64,000 nucleotides of DNA from positions 19,844,937 through 19,908,936 of the forward strand of contig JAYGXS010000001.1 in the NCBI GenBank assembly GCA_036362985.1, given 5' to 3'. Every line of letters starts with the position of its first letter. Positions within the stretch are counted from its first letter, which is position 1. This DNA comes from Ligula intestinalis. Its lineage: Eukaryota > Platyhelminthes > Cestoda > Diphyllobothriidea > Diphyllobothriidae. Shown piece by piece: positions 10,575 through 21,331 of this stretch. The notes beneath the pieces are model-generated. The model was not told the origin of the DNA, did no database searches, and worked only from the letters and a program-made list of their open reading frames with translations. The translations under genes were made by a program, and so were the position numbers.

Positions 10575-12190
10575 GGGAAAATGAGTGCATCCAACCGGTC
10601 TCTAGTGCTGCCATACAGGTGGTAGCCTCGAAGAGGAAGCCAGTTTCAAACTCCTCACAATCGCTTTTTTCTCACACACTCTCCATGGTAAAGAACCATA
10701 GAGTTACTGGTTCAAGCACCCATGCCAGATTGACCCAGTTTTGCTGTACTCAACAAACTGGACGCCGTAAACATTTCAAAATTATTAACGCCAGTTGTTT
10801 GATTTAAGATCAGATTATTCAGTAAGACTACGACTTTCGTGGCGCCTACCATAAATTGGTAGTTTTGAAGTGGGTGCCAGTTTTAAGCTCCTCGCAAGAA
10901 CTTTTTCTTATATACTCTCCATGTTGAAGAGTTATAGGGTTAGTAGTTCTAGCATACACAACATATTGACCCAATTCTGCTGTACTCAACAAACATGACA
11001 CCATTAACTTTTCAAAATTATAAATACCTTTAGTTTGCTCTTTTATCAGATTCTTCTGTAAGCCTTTGACTTTCCTGGCGCCTATCCTACAATGATAGCC
11101 TCGAAGTGAACGCCAGTTTTACTCTCCCCGCAAGAACTATTCTCACATAATCTCCATGTTGAAGAGCCATAGGGTTAGAAGTTCTAGCATCCACAACAGC
11201 TTGACCAAGTTCTGTTGTACTCAACAAACTTGACGCCATTAACTTTTCAAAATTTTTAACGCCGTTAGTTTGCTCTTTTATCAGCTTATTCAATAAGTCT
11301 ACTACTTTCCTAAGGCCTACCCTACTTTGGTAGTTTTGAAGTGGATGCCAGTTTTAAGCTCCTACCACGAACATTTATTTACCTACTCTCGATGTTGAAC
11401 GACAAAAGGTTAGGTCTTCTAGCATCTATACCAGACCAATGCATTCCTGCTGTACTAAACAAACTGGACGCCGTAAAATTTTCAACATTATTAACGGCGG
11501 TAGTTTGCTTTCATATCAGCTTATTCAGTAAGCCTACGACTTTCCTGGCGCCTACTATACGTGTGGTAGCCTCGATGTGGAATCCAGTTTAACTCTCCCC
11601 GCAAGAACTTTTCTCACATAATCTCCATGTTGAAGAGCCANNNNNNNNNNTCTCACATAATCTCCATGTTGAAGAGCCATAGGGTTAGTAGTTCTATAAT
11701 CCAAAACAGATTGACCCATTTCTGCTGTACTCAACAAACTTGACGCCGTAAACATTGCAAAATTATTAACGCGGGTAGTTTGATTTCAGATCAGCTTATT
11801 CAGTATGACTACGACTTTCCTGGCGCCTACCCTAATTTGCTAGCCTCGAAGTGGACACCAGTATTAAGCTCCTCGCAAGAACTTTTCTCACATAATCTCC
11901 ATGTTGAAGAGCCATAGGGTTACTAGTTCTATAGTCCAAAACAGATTGACCCAGTTCTGCTGTACTTAATTAACTGGACAACGTTACCTTTTCGAAATTC
12001 TTAACGCGGTTAGTTTGCTCTTCTATCAGCTGATTCAGTAAGCCTATGACTTCCCTGGCACTTACCCTACTCTTGGTAGCCTTAGAGTTGACGCCAGACT
12101 TGAGCTCCTCGCAAGAACTTTTTCTTACATACTCTCCCTGTTGATGAGCCATAGGGTTAGTTTTTCTAGCATCCATACAAACTGATCCAG
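10575..12190 (+). repeat. Tandem satellite, ~235-bp monomer, 7 or more units
   Basis: The landmark CTCCATGTTGAAGAG (or a close variant) starts at 10681, 10917, 11152, 11388, 11623, 11662, 11897 and 12134. Spacing is 235-237 bp except for the 39-bp step across the N gap. Each unit also has TGCTGTACTCAACAAACTGG-like, TTTGCTCTTTTATCAGCTTA-like and CTTTCCTGGCGCCTAC-like blocks in the same order. Units differ by scattered substitutions, with no coding sense. The array resumes at 12951-13080 beyond a fold-back insertion. Strand is nominal. Confidence 0.9.
11641..11650. other. Assembly gap (10 N) inside the satellite
   Basis: The 28 bases before the gap (CTCACATAATC... through GAGCCA) recur immediately after it. 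The gap therefore probably hides either a collapsed run of satellite units or an artificial overlap of contig ends. True array length is unknown. Confidence 0.9.
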
Positions 12191-12950
12191 TCATTTCGTA
12201 TAAACCGAAAGGCAGGCATCTCAAGAAAGGCATCCTATGGGAAATAAGTAAGTTTATTGAGTTAATTTTCGACACTTGATCCCCAGTTCGTCTTCAGACT
12301 TGAGAGAAATTCGCAAGCAACAGTTAGAATTTCAAGCTGCTCATACATTTATATAGTCAGTCCGGTGTGGGTGTTAATTGGGGGTTACAATTTGCGTCAC
12401 ATCGTGATGGACATGATTATCAGTTGCAATGTCGTAATGAGTAATGGGCAACTGTTATTTGAGTTAGTCCGGGGTCAGTCCGGGGTCAGTCCACGTTATC
12501 CGGTGTGGACGCTAATTGCGGTTCATGTTGATAAGTAAGTTTATTGAGTAAATTTTTGACACTGGAACCCCCGTTCGTCGTCAGACTTGAGAGAAATTTG
12601 CAAACGACAGTTAGCATTTCAAAGTGTTCATACAGTTATAAAGTCTGTCTGGTGTGGGTTTTAATTGGTGGTTCCAATTTGCGTCACATCGTGATGGACA
12701 TGATTATCACTTACAATGCCGTAATGAATAATGGGCATTGCAACTGATAATGATGTCCATCACGATGTGACGCAAATTTTAACCCCTAATAAACACCCAC
12801 ACCTGACTGACTATATAACTGTATGAGCACTTTGAAATGCTAACAGTTGTTTGCAAATTTCTCTCAAGTCTGACGACGAACTGAGGATCCAATGTTGAAA
12901 ATTTACTCAATAAACTTACTTATTTCCCAAAGTATGCCTTTCCATGAAAA
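12191..12950. mobile_element. Fold-back element inserted in the satellite, 8-bp target duplication
   Basis: The satellite sequence is interrupted between two copies of TGATCCAG (12183-12190 and 12951-12958), which looks like an 8-bp target-site duplication. The ends are inverted: GGGAAATAAGTAAG with the following bases at 12239 recurs as its reverse complement ending at 12928, and GAAAGGCAT blocks extend the similarity outward. Inside, one direct copy (12239-12460) precedes a palindrome of two ~195-bp arms (12536-12735 and 12736-12928). No ORF of note. A conserved CTGACGACGA or CTGAAGACGA block followed by AAAA and CAATAAA occurs near each end and is reminiscent of the hammerhead-bearing Penelope ends elsewhere in the window, but it does not fold convincingly. 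Confidence 0.75.
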
Positions 12951-13080
12951 TGATCCAGTTCTGTTGTACTCAAGAAACTGGACGCCGTAGAAACTTTTCA
13001 AATTCTGAATGCCGTTAGTTTGCTCATTTATCAGCTTATAAAGTATGCCTACGACTTTCCTGGGGCCTACCCTACTTAGT
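12951..13080 (+). repeat. Resumption of the 235-bp satellite after the insertion
   Basis: TGATCCAGTTCTGTTGTACT and the following GGACGCCGTA, TTTGCTC and CTTTCCTGGGGCC blocks are the second half of a satellite monomer whose first half ends at 12190. Similarity ends near 13080. Confidence 0.85.
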
Positions 13081-15700
13081 GGAGGAACAAACGAAAAAGA
13101 GCGTCCTGCTGCATTTTCGCTGACCTCCCTTACTATTAGCTAGGGGGAGAAGAAAAAAGTAGAGTTTAGCTGGAACAGAAGTTCGGTACTGAGGCTGTTG
13201 GCGAATCGATCTACGTTTATTTGCATACCGGAAGACCGGAACACGAGTTTGTGTGCTTTTGTCGCCAAGAGAAGAGGCGGTGCCAAGCTGTTCAGGCTGT
13301 GACGTGTATGCAGCAAGCCCTTCTGCTCTTTTCTACAATTTGCACAAGGTCTGCTCTGTGTGTGTGTGTGTGTGCGAGTAAAACACAGACCTGAAGCAGA
13401 TTGTCCGATCGTTTGCCGGTGACTCTGCAATCCCGGTAGGGCGACGGAAGGTTCACAGCAGAGCGCCACGCACACACCGGTTGCTGTGTGTTGCGTGGGT
13501 GCAAGTTTCGTAACCATTCACAGCACCGGTCTCACAAAAACTGTGTGGCTCACATGTTGTACATGTCAGAGCATGCGCGAGACGGCGCGTTCATGTTTAA
13601 GACTGCGCGCGCGCGCCTGTGCGCGCGCGCCCTCGCGAAAGTGATCCACGCGCGGACGTCGACGAAGAAGTTACCACTCACCACCCGCTTGACCGCATCG
13701 ACCTCAGCAGGCCTTAGCGACTTCAGAGCGAGAGAGGTGGGTCAACGAGAAGGGCGCATTGTGCACAGTCCCTGGCGTCACTTCAGCCTGTCTGCGGCTG
13801 TCAATTAGAATTTATAATCAGTTTCTGCTGCCAGTTAGAACACTTTGCAGGAGGAGGAGGAGGATGAGGAGGAGCGAGAGAAGTTTGGGGGCCTAACTGC
13901 TCTGCGAATAATAAATCGGCAAACTACTCGACACAGATCCGAGAGACACAGAGCCAGCGCCGTAACCACCGGGCAACAGACCTGCTAGATGCGGACACTC
14001 ACGGATCGCGTAGCAGTTTATAATTGGCTAAAGTTTGCGTCCCAAAAAATGAACAGCACCCGTAACGGAATCCGTGAGCGGCCCTCTACCAGTTATGTGG
14101 ATAAATGTTTAAAAAATGGTAAAAACTCCAGATCCGAACACAATAATGCTTTCGTGATTCCTAAGTATTTTCCTGCTGATGATTGAGACGTCCTCAGTGC
14201 CATCGTTAAGGTGGCGAGAGGAGTGCTTCCACCGGCATTAATTTGTTAATCCTTGAAGGTACTCGCGCCTGATGCGTAGACTATGAAACGTATGCTATTT
14301 TGCTGATCTTTTCGTGACCAGTCAGTGGTGAGGTCTCGAGATTTCGTTTTCCGTCGCAGCCATCATAGAGACAGCAAAATGAATGTGCCCATCGACCACC
14401 TCTCCGTGCCATCGACCGACCTGATTGAACTTCGCTTCGCCTGCTGAGTGGATTGCATCCTGGTCACTCGACATCTGGCACACTTCGTCCTCGTGTCCAG
14501 ACTGATTCGAGCACTATGCGTTATGTCTGGTGGACACAATACAGGTTCACAAATCGCTTAAGTATTATCGAGGTAACATTTAGCATACTGAGAGAACTGG
14601 TATTAGCTTAAGGCCCAGACACGTATTTAACTGATATTCTATCGCTGCTTGACACAGCCGCGGAGAGTTCTACTCACCAGTGGGTTCCTTAGCAAATCCT
14701 TTGTTTTTTGTAGAAAAAGAACCGATAATCCTCTAAAAGTTAATTATTTTACGAAAATGGTACAGGACAATTGAAAGAAGAGCTAAGAAATTTCTCATGG
14801 AATGAGTAGGAGCACCACTTGACCTGTGTAGGTGTGCTCTCGTCAAATTTGTATCGTACCAGTATATGTCTGTGAAAACGGGACACCGGTGAAAAGATAT
14901 GAACAATAAGCTCTTTTTTGATTTTCTCAGAAATGTATCGCTGCCCAGGGATAAGTATCACTTTTCGGTCTGCACATGTAAACCTCAATCAAGACTGTTT
15001 TATTCCAAGTGGGGATTTATTTTCTGGTAAAAATTAAGAAAATCGATTATTTTATGACATGAGTTATCCCCAAAAACCCACGGACGACCCACTGTACAGT
15101 CGAAACTAATTCAATGGCAACATATCTGTAAAATAGAAGTGTATAGTCCTTAAGCTAATATCTGTACTGTCTGTATGATTTAGTGTGCAAAATGAATAGG
15201 TGAGCAATTGATGAAGTCGGATAGAGATCACTTTTTCAACCAAGTGGACGGACGAGTGAACTAAGACGAGCCATACCAGACAAAATGAGGGCCTAGAGAA
15301 ACACAGGCAGTTGATTTAACGTTGGTCAGAGTTATCGCGGTGCATTCAAGAGGTTACTCTGTATGCACAGAACCCGGTCCCATAACCTGGGGGCGGTCGC
15401 TTTTGTTGATACTGGCGGACGCTGACCCATGGATTTGGGAAGGCTTCGTTCGGGTGCAATTTCCAGAATCCGCATTGTGAGTAACAATGACCTTGTGTAT
15501 GTTCTTACTTTCGCCTTTCCTCAGCCATGCTATGAATTGTTCCCGCATTGATTTGGATAGAAACTGACTCTTGCCGTCAGCATTACCAGCCCCATAGGAG
15601 AAAATATTGTAATCAACGCACATAGAGGTGGTTTGAGCAGCCAACTTATCATTCATGATGAACAGTTAGTAATGGAAAGTAACGTTACAAGAATTGGGAG
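13081..15700. other. Unassigned; CpG-rich core at 13.5-13.8 kb
   Basis: No recognisable gene. 13360-13374 is a TG run, 13603-13631 an alternating GC tract, and 13500-13780 is strikingly CpG-rich compared with its surroundings, as promoters or some young repeats are. GGA repeats occupy 13851-13875. Frames at 13140-13517 (-) and 13488-13808 (+) overlap each other and are open mainly because of GC content. 14.2-15.7 kb shows nothing I can name. Confidence 0.35.
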
Positions 15701-15713
15701 GGCTTTGTCTACC

Positions 15714-15762
15714 TGATATCTCTGATGACGAATCCGCAACAGATATGGAAACGTCAGGCAAA
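15714..15762 (+). ncRNA. Hammerhead-ribozyme-like motif, Penelope-end type (ACGT stem III)
   Basis: The invariant core CTGATGA is at 15722-15728. The second core strand GAAA begins at 15748, and the following bases complete the self-complementary stem III ACGT, then the cleavage-site C at 15755. Stem I is short and imperfect (ATCT with AGGC). Stem II is weak in this copy. Downstream comes the tail shared with the other copies: AAATAAA, then GTCCCAGCGAT, then a TTCTTCT tract. A stem III this short would need pairing between two copies, as known for minimal hammerheads of Penelope-like elements and retrozymes. Folding and homology are read by eye. Confidence 0.5.
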
Positions 15763-15929
15763 TAAAAATATTGTCCCAGCGATGGAGTAGTATTCTTCTC
15801 AGTCTGTGGACTGCCAGTCGGAAGTTTTGTGGAATAATACGAAAGATCAACCTGTTATTAGATAAGAGTTGAAAGTGGAGTACGCATACACCAATATATT
15901 AACTTTCCGAAGCAACAGGCTTCGTGTGG

Positions 15930-16440
15930 TTGACAGGGGTCACGAACGCAGACAACCAGCTACCATACGGAGGCCTATCTGCACCGCACGCGAGTGCATG
16001 CTTTTTTGCGGATCCGTGTGGTAGGCAGAGTTATGATGGGCCAAATGAAGACAGAATAAGCCCGAAACACATGGTGTTAATCAACGCGCATTTTCTGTCG
16101 TCCCTTGACCCTGCAATTATAACTTGATAGGCTTCGGTCTGGCAATTGGCTGCTGCATCGTAACCTTTGCCACCCATTTGGCGGTTGCCTTCATCAGTGA
16201 GCGCCTGTCCTGTTTAAAATAAATACCTGATCTGCGGCGACGCAAAATGACAGGTGGCAAGGTGCTAATAAACTTCGGTTGGGTGAAGTGTTTATGACCC
16301 ATCTCCCAGACAAAGTCTGTAGACCCTCTGCGTTTTACGCAAGCGCGTAATTATGCTTGCAGTCTCAGCAGGTATTCAGGGATATTATTGGCTGAATGAA
16401 GGCGGAATAAGCCTAAAACAGTTATGTATAAGTCTGCCTG
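15930..16440 (+). repeat. Decayed copies of the hammerhead repeat family seen at 28.0 and 51.1 kb
   Basis: 16250-16440 aligns with the reverse complement of 28000-28212: CAGGTGGC, CTTCGGTT..GTGAAGTG, TTATGACCCATCT, ATTCAGGGATAT, GGCTGAATGAAGGC and AATAAGCC. At 16392 the hammerhead core has an inserted A (CTGAATGA) and GAAA has become AAAA, but stem II (AGGC with GCCT) pairs fully. A second partial copy at 16020-16100 keeps AATAAGCCCGAAAC and an ACAC-ATG-GTGT stem III, with a damaged first core. On the other strand 16150-16205 holds CACTGATGAAGGC, a broken SINE-type hammerhead. Confidence 0.55.
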
Positions 16441-16919
16441 CATTTTCTGTTTTCTCCTTCCTCTCTGCATTATCAGGGTTTGTTTTAATCATGCTAGCTG
16501 GTAAAAAAACAATGCACTAAAAGCTTCCATTTTTTTAATTTGACGGCTTCTTGACATCCAAGGCTTTATTGTCTTAGCCAGTGCAAACTCCTGTTGAATG
16601 TAAGCTTATATCCTACGCAAATAACTGGGCAAAGTGCTTTTGTGTGCTATTAATTAACCTTGCTGGCCTGGGTCTATCATGGTTTGTCTGCAGTTGAACT
16701 TTTGATGGGTTGCACATGTTTACACAACTCTGCTGGAAAGCTGATAATGCGTAGGAAATTTGCGCTTGCAAACTTACGCAAATAAAACTGTTCTCATCAT
16801 ATACTCAAGCACTAAAATCAGTCTTTGGTTACATAATCTCTCCCGATTGTGCTCGCTTGTGCCAAACAGTGGTGTAACGTTTTCAGCCATTTTTGTAAAA
16901 CACAAACAGAACTGGTGAA

Positions 16920-17085
16920 GTGGATCTGATAAAGCACAGAGAGACCGAATGGCAATTTCTGGCTTATAAGCCGTCATCAGCCCGTCATACCCAATCTCGA
17001 GGGATGGCACCCCCGAGATTTGAACCCGGGACCTTCGGTCCTTATGTTCAAGACACTACCTCTAGGCTACGGATTCCTTGCTTTT
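16920..17085 (-). mobile_element. tRNA-headed SINE with hammerhead module (copy S1)
   Basis: Read on the minus strand, a tRNA-like head supplies RNA polymerase III boxes: A-box TAGCCTAGAGGTAG and B-box GGTTCAAATC. About 30 nt later comes the hammerhead (16943-16986): core CTGATGA, stem II GGCTTATAAGCC, and GAAA intact. One base is missing in the cleavage strand, so stem I is out of register. It ends in GGTCTCTCTGTGCTTTATC, the family's 3' sequence. Non-autonomous; presumably copied by a LINE or Penelope-type enzyme. Confidence 0.7.
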
Positions 17086-17194
17086 TTGGTTGTATTCGGG
17101 AAAATGAGGAAATGTAGGCGTTTCACCTATCAAGGCTACTGATTTGCCTTTCTGTTGTAAAAATGATAAGGGAAATGGGAATAAGAGATAAGAA

Positions 17195-17280
17195 AGAGAC
17201 CACTGGTCCAAATGGTAGAGCGTCGGCCACGCAAAAGTCTTTCCTGTTGTGTGGGTTCGACTCCTACCAAGGCCGCAAAT
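17195..17280 (+). mobile_element. tRNA-derived SINE head or tRNA pseudogene (copy S2)
   Basis: CCAAATGGTAGAGCGTC is a good pol III A-box/D-arm, and GTGGGTTCGACTCCTAC a good T-arm with B-box. The acceptor strands do not pair (ACCACT versus AAGGCC) and the anticodon arm is too long, so this is not a functional tRNA. No hammerhead body follows. It lies between two hammerhead SINEs. Confidence 0.5.
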
Positions 17281-17344
17281 TTTTCAAAATTGGGTCTATA
17301 GATTTAGTGAAATCTGCCAAACCCCTAACTTATGTATGAAAAGG

Positions 17345-17475
17345 ATCCGACCAAGCAAAGGGAGACCGGAATGACCATTTAAGGCTTGTTAGCCGTCATC
17401 AGTGAGGCACAGCCAACATCAAGGATTGGAAACCCCCGGATTCAAATCCGGAACCTTGGGTCACTCTACCTGTAA
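17345..17475 (-). mobile_element. tRNA-headed SINE with hammerhead module (copy S3)
   Basis: On the minus strand the head contains GGTAGAGTG and the T-arm CCGGATTTGAATCCGGG. The hammerhead block 17364-17408 has the family's fixed 45-nt length, an intact CTGATGA, and a perfect stem II (GGCT-AACA-AGCC). G12 is mutated (TAAA instead of GAAA) and the 5' side of stem I is lost, so it should not cleave. The 3' tail GGTCTCCCTTTGCTTGGTCGG is conserved. Confidence 0.7.
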
Positions 17476-17484
17476 CGAGCAACG

Positions 17485-17635
17485 AACCCGTGTTGCAATG
17501 GTAGAGTGATAACCTCAATGATTAAGATTCCCAAGTTCAAATCTCAGGCATGCCAAATCTCGAGATCGGGTATGACTGGCTGATGATGGCTAAGAAGACT
17601 TAAATGGCCATTTCGGTCTTCCGTTGCTTTGTCGC
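17485..17635 (+). mobile_element. tRNA-headed SINE with hammerhead module (copy S4)
   Basis: Head: GCAATGGTAGAGTGATAA (A-box region) and CAAGTTCAAATCTC (B-box). Hammerhead 17574-17618: stem I GACTGG pairs with CGGTC along six positions (two G-U), core CTGATGA at 17580-17586 is intact, stem III is the palindrome ATGGCCAT, and the cleavage triplet is ATT (cut after 17612). Defects: TAAA instead of GAAA, and one mispair in stem II. Tail GGTCTTCCGTTGCTTTGTCG matches the other copies. Confidence 0.75.
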
Positions 17636-17639
17636 ATGC

Positions 17640-20600
17640 GTTTCATCCTATCCCTATAGTCTCTATGTGACTACCTGCATAATTGTGAGCTCCAAGGCGA
17701 AGCAGAAGTTAATTTTTCCTCTATCAGCTCTGTGAAGCGCATATATATCGAACATAAGGCATGCAACCAAATTGCATTTTGTGAAAGCAGATCGTGAACA
17801 ACTTTTTGGGAATGCGTTTCGGAGACTGTATGCAGACGTAAAAAAATACCTATGTTTTTGAAAAAAGGTTCTTACGTATGAGATCCAGTTCAAGGTCACC
17901 AGGAGGCTTAAAGCGGATTTGCGGCAGAGTGTAACACAAACGATTCTGAACACTACTGCCCAAGAAAACGCATCCATTTTTGCAAGCAACTACCTAATCG
18001 TCGTCTGAGACACTGAGAAGAGTAACTCGCTGAATAATCGCTCAGTCATGCTCAGCCAGCAGCTCAGCTCAGCTCAGCACAAGAAAAAACTGTGTTTCCA
18101 AAGTTCAGTTGACTGATATGGAAAATGTTTGAAGCCTGCAAATGCCACAATGCCCTGGCTTTGTAATATTATATCAACGTGCTTTTGGGTTCAAAATGCT
18201 CGATAATGGGCCAAACTACTTGAAGGGTGTACACACAAATTACTTGTTCTTGTTCAGATTCTCAACAATGAGATCAGAAATAAGGTCATCAGCTGTTATG
18301 CTCCGTAGATCAAAAGTTAGCGCCCGACCAAGAAGTCTGGTTAAAATAAACATTTCGTGTAAAATATTTATCAACTTATTGCCATTTTTATTAAATTGTT
18401 CTTGATACACACAAACGACTGAAGTCGCCGTTGCTTCAATGAGATTCCGCCCCAGAAATCATTTTTTAATTATTATTATCATTTGAACTCTATTGTTGGT
18501 CTACTGGACGTTATTAAGAGAGTCAGACAAAGTACGTCCAAAAAAGGATAACTGTTTACACTTTTTCTACAAAATAAATTTGATTTTTTAAGGACGTCGG
18601 AAATAAATTTGAAAAGTTTCTTCTATTTATGTGGACGTTTTTGCCAAGTTTAGTTTGTATATGCAGCCGGAAAGAGCCTCATTCTACAGCCAGCATATTT
18701 ACACTACTTTTATATGCTGCAGGATAATCAATATTACCAGCCTTATTTAGTAATGTGTTCGTATCAAAAACATATTTCAGAATTTCAGTTAGCACTTCAT
18801 GACATAGAACCTCCCTTTCAACTTTATTTACTGTTCGGTGGAACACTTTCGAGAATTTTTGTAGCCCAAAGACCAACAATTATCTAATGACTTGATTTTA
18901 AATTTAAAAATTAAAACATGCCAAAGTTTATTTTATATTATGCTTGAAAAGTCACAAAATAAGGTAAGTCTGATGGTTGGATGTTAGATTACAGTGCCAC
19001 TGACACGTCCATCTTCTGAGTAAAAGTTTTCCAACACTGGGAACAGACTCACGGGGGGGGGAGAGCGAAGACTGGCAAACCTAAGCCAACCGTCCACGTG
19101 TGCCTCATGCATTCTGGTACCTACTCCATGATACCAGGCCAATGCAAGGTTGCCTAGAAGTTCACTTGGTAGCGTATGCATATGTGCACATGTAGACAAG
19201 ATGGCAGCTTCTCAAATCTTTTAGCACTGGTACTACCAGACGCCTGTTTCACTTATGTCACTGCCTTTGTATAGCGAACCACTCAGGAATTAGCTCCCTT
19301 TGGGATTTGGTTTGCGTTTTTACGTTTCCACTAAATTACTTATTTCGGAAATAATTAAAGGACTAGCTTCGACCCAAACTTCTCCTTTAGTAATTAAAAT
19401 GCCAGTTGCCGTTTTGAACTGCGGCAGTGAACTTATTATGTAAACCCTATTCAGCAGTATATTGTCGCGCAATTTACGATGGCACATTTCTACTGCTGGG
19501 CTAGTTGCTTTCGAGGCTTTTAGTACTAAAGCTTGTCCGGCATATAGTCAAATGATGCCCTTTTCCTCGGTGATATTTGTTTGGCCTAGGCTGAGGTAAC
19601 CAGTACTAAGCACAACCGCTAATTCAAAAGCAGTGGCCTCGCACCAGGTAAATATACTATCGCAAAGGGTTAAGTGAGTCAAACCCAGCAACTGCGATCT
19701 TCAGACCATGGTTACTTACTGCAGAGAGAAGACGGTGAAGGCCAAAGTAGTAGGATGAATGTATTGTGTACAAAATGGAAAGGAGAATAGATGGAGGAAG
19801 TCTGACTTGGCAAGCCTAAGACCGGCAGGAGAGCCAGCCGCAGTCCAAGTGAGGTTTTGCAGCAATCAGGCCAGGAGACAGAGAGAGAGTGCGTCCATTT
19901 GCTAGGTTGGCCTGGAGATTTTGGGCAAAGAAGCAGCTTGCGTCGGGAACGCGTGCAAGCTTGCTATTAGTCGCTTGTCACAGACCGCGTAGATGCGGGA
20001 ACCGTGATTGGCTGATCGAGACGTCGAGAAGCCGCATCGGTGAGCCTTTGAGAAAGTCCACTTCGAAGCGAGCTATTCGGCCAGGCACGACCCACTACAA
20101 GAAAAGACACGTATCGTCAACATGAGTACTGTAGAGGTTCCCAGGGCACTCTCGGACGTAACATTGTAAGAAATTCTATTCAACTGGGAAGAAAACTTCG
20201 AAATACATGTGACCCTACCTGATTATGGTGTCCCTGACATGGCAGAAGCACACTGTAACTATTGTTACTGGAGTACAGTAAACCTCAATACTAACCTCCT
20301 ACTCAAAAGCGCCACCATATTGCTCCTAGTCAACACTGCACTACTGTTCTCTTTAAAGGGATGCAATAGCAACGGGAACAGGAAAGAAATAAAGTCACAG
20401 CATACTTCTGTTCAAACCGACTGCTTAGCTGACGACATTCATACACAAAGGCCTCATCAAGCCTTCTTGTGCATGGTAGAGGGTTTGGAATCCGCGGTCC
20501 CCAGCCTGCAAAATAATGTCGGAATGACGACCAGAATCGTGCATTCTTTGAGGTTTGGTGTGGTGCATATGCGGGAATCAGCCATGGGCCGACAAATATT

Positions 20601-21280
20601 AACGCACAAAGACTCGCTGCCGGCAATGGAATTAAAAAAAGCAGTGTTCCAGCGCCTACTATACACGATTTGAGCGCATCCGCGAAATGAACCCGCCTTC
20701 GATCTTATTACAGAAGTGTCGCATTCTAGTGTTTGAGACAAGGTGGTCATCAAGTGAGTCATTGAAAAAGTGAGCAGACAGGATTTTGAATGGTAGTTTT
20801 AAACAGGAAAAGAGGATGGCAGGATTTAGTTTCGTTATCATTAATTTTTAACTTGGAATAGATAAGTGTATTCAAAGATTCACAGGCGCAGACCAAAATT
20901 TGGCCATGGAATAAACTGATCTATTCCAATTTCAAAAATAAGCTTCTGAGAAAACTGCAAAGCTAAAATTTCCACATTGGCGTATGCATCAGAATGCAGT
21001 GATAAGGCGAACCCTTCACAGCTGGATTATGCAGCAGCAGAATGTTAGCAACAAACGTGTCTGGGTTCTTAGCTAGTACCTTAAATTTGGCCATAGCAAA
21101 TCGCCGTACGGAGGACAGACGGGCCACTACATCATCTTATGCCAGCACCAGAAGGCCAGATGGTCATGGCTGACGCAACGAATCAAAACGCACTCAGGGC
21201 ACTTATCGATTTTTTCTGCATGTTTTAATTTTACGGCGGAACCCTGTGCACACAAAAACTGTTTCTTCTTATGTTCTGTG
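17640..21280. other. Intronic or unassigned sequence; one gag-like frame
   Basis: Mostly featureless. 18055-18085 repeats CAGCTCAG. The frame 20209-20673 (+, 154 codons), extended upstream past one stop to an ATG at 20122, reads MSTVEVPRALSDVTL, stop, then FNWEENFEIHVTLPDYG. This is faintly like the start of an LTR-retrotransposon Gag, but no protease, zinc knuckle or LTR pair is visible, so I leave it unnamed. Nothing else supportable was seen. Confidence 0.3.
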
Positions 21281-21282
21281 AG

Positions 21283-21331
21283 TATATCTCTGAAGATGAA
21301 TTCACGTCGGATTTCGAAACGTCAGGTGAAT
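21283..21331 (+). ncRNA. Hammerhead-ribozyme-like motif, Penelope-end type (ACGT stem III)
   Basis: Core CTGAAGA at 21290-21296. Stem II is GAATTC with GGATTTC (one mismatch). GAAA is at 21316-21319 and stem III is the self-complementary ACGT, with predicted cleavage after C 21323. Stem I (TATCT with AGGTG) pairs over five positions including wobbles. Tail: GAATAAAAATATT, then TTTCCCAGCGATCGAG, then TCTTCTACTTCTC, shared with the motifs at 15.7, 43.7 and 56.4 kb. No Penelope ORF is recognisable directly upstream, so this is a solo end. Confidence 0.6.

Noticed and set aside
10575..12190. CRISPR array
   Set aside because: The repeats are ~235 bp, adjacent without spacers, and the DNA is animal-like; it is a satellite.
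12240..12930. Hammerhead ribozymes at the CTGACGACGA blocks of the fold-backs
   Set aside because: CTGANGA and A-rich second strand are present, but stem II and stem I do not pair acceptably in the copies here; left as a possible distant relation.
13140..13517. 125-codon minus-strand protein
   Set aside because: Overlaps another long frame on the opposite strand in CpG-rich DNA; no motif, no splice logic.
15354..15656. 100-codon minus-strand gene next to the 15.7-kb hammerhead
   Set aside because: No motif, wrong strand for the element tail, and no supporting splice sites.
17195..17280. Functional tRNA gene
   Set aside because: Acceptor stem does not pair and the anticodon arm is too long; better explained as SINE head or tRNA pseudogene. 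The same holds for the heads at 35.4, 35.7, 51.9 and 61.3 kb.
20122..20673. LTR-retrotransposon Gag
   Set aside because: Only a vague resemblance after an in-frame stop; no zinc knuckle, protease, primer site or LTR pair found.
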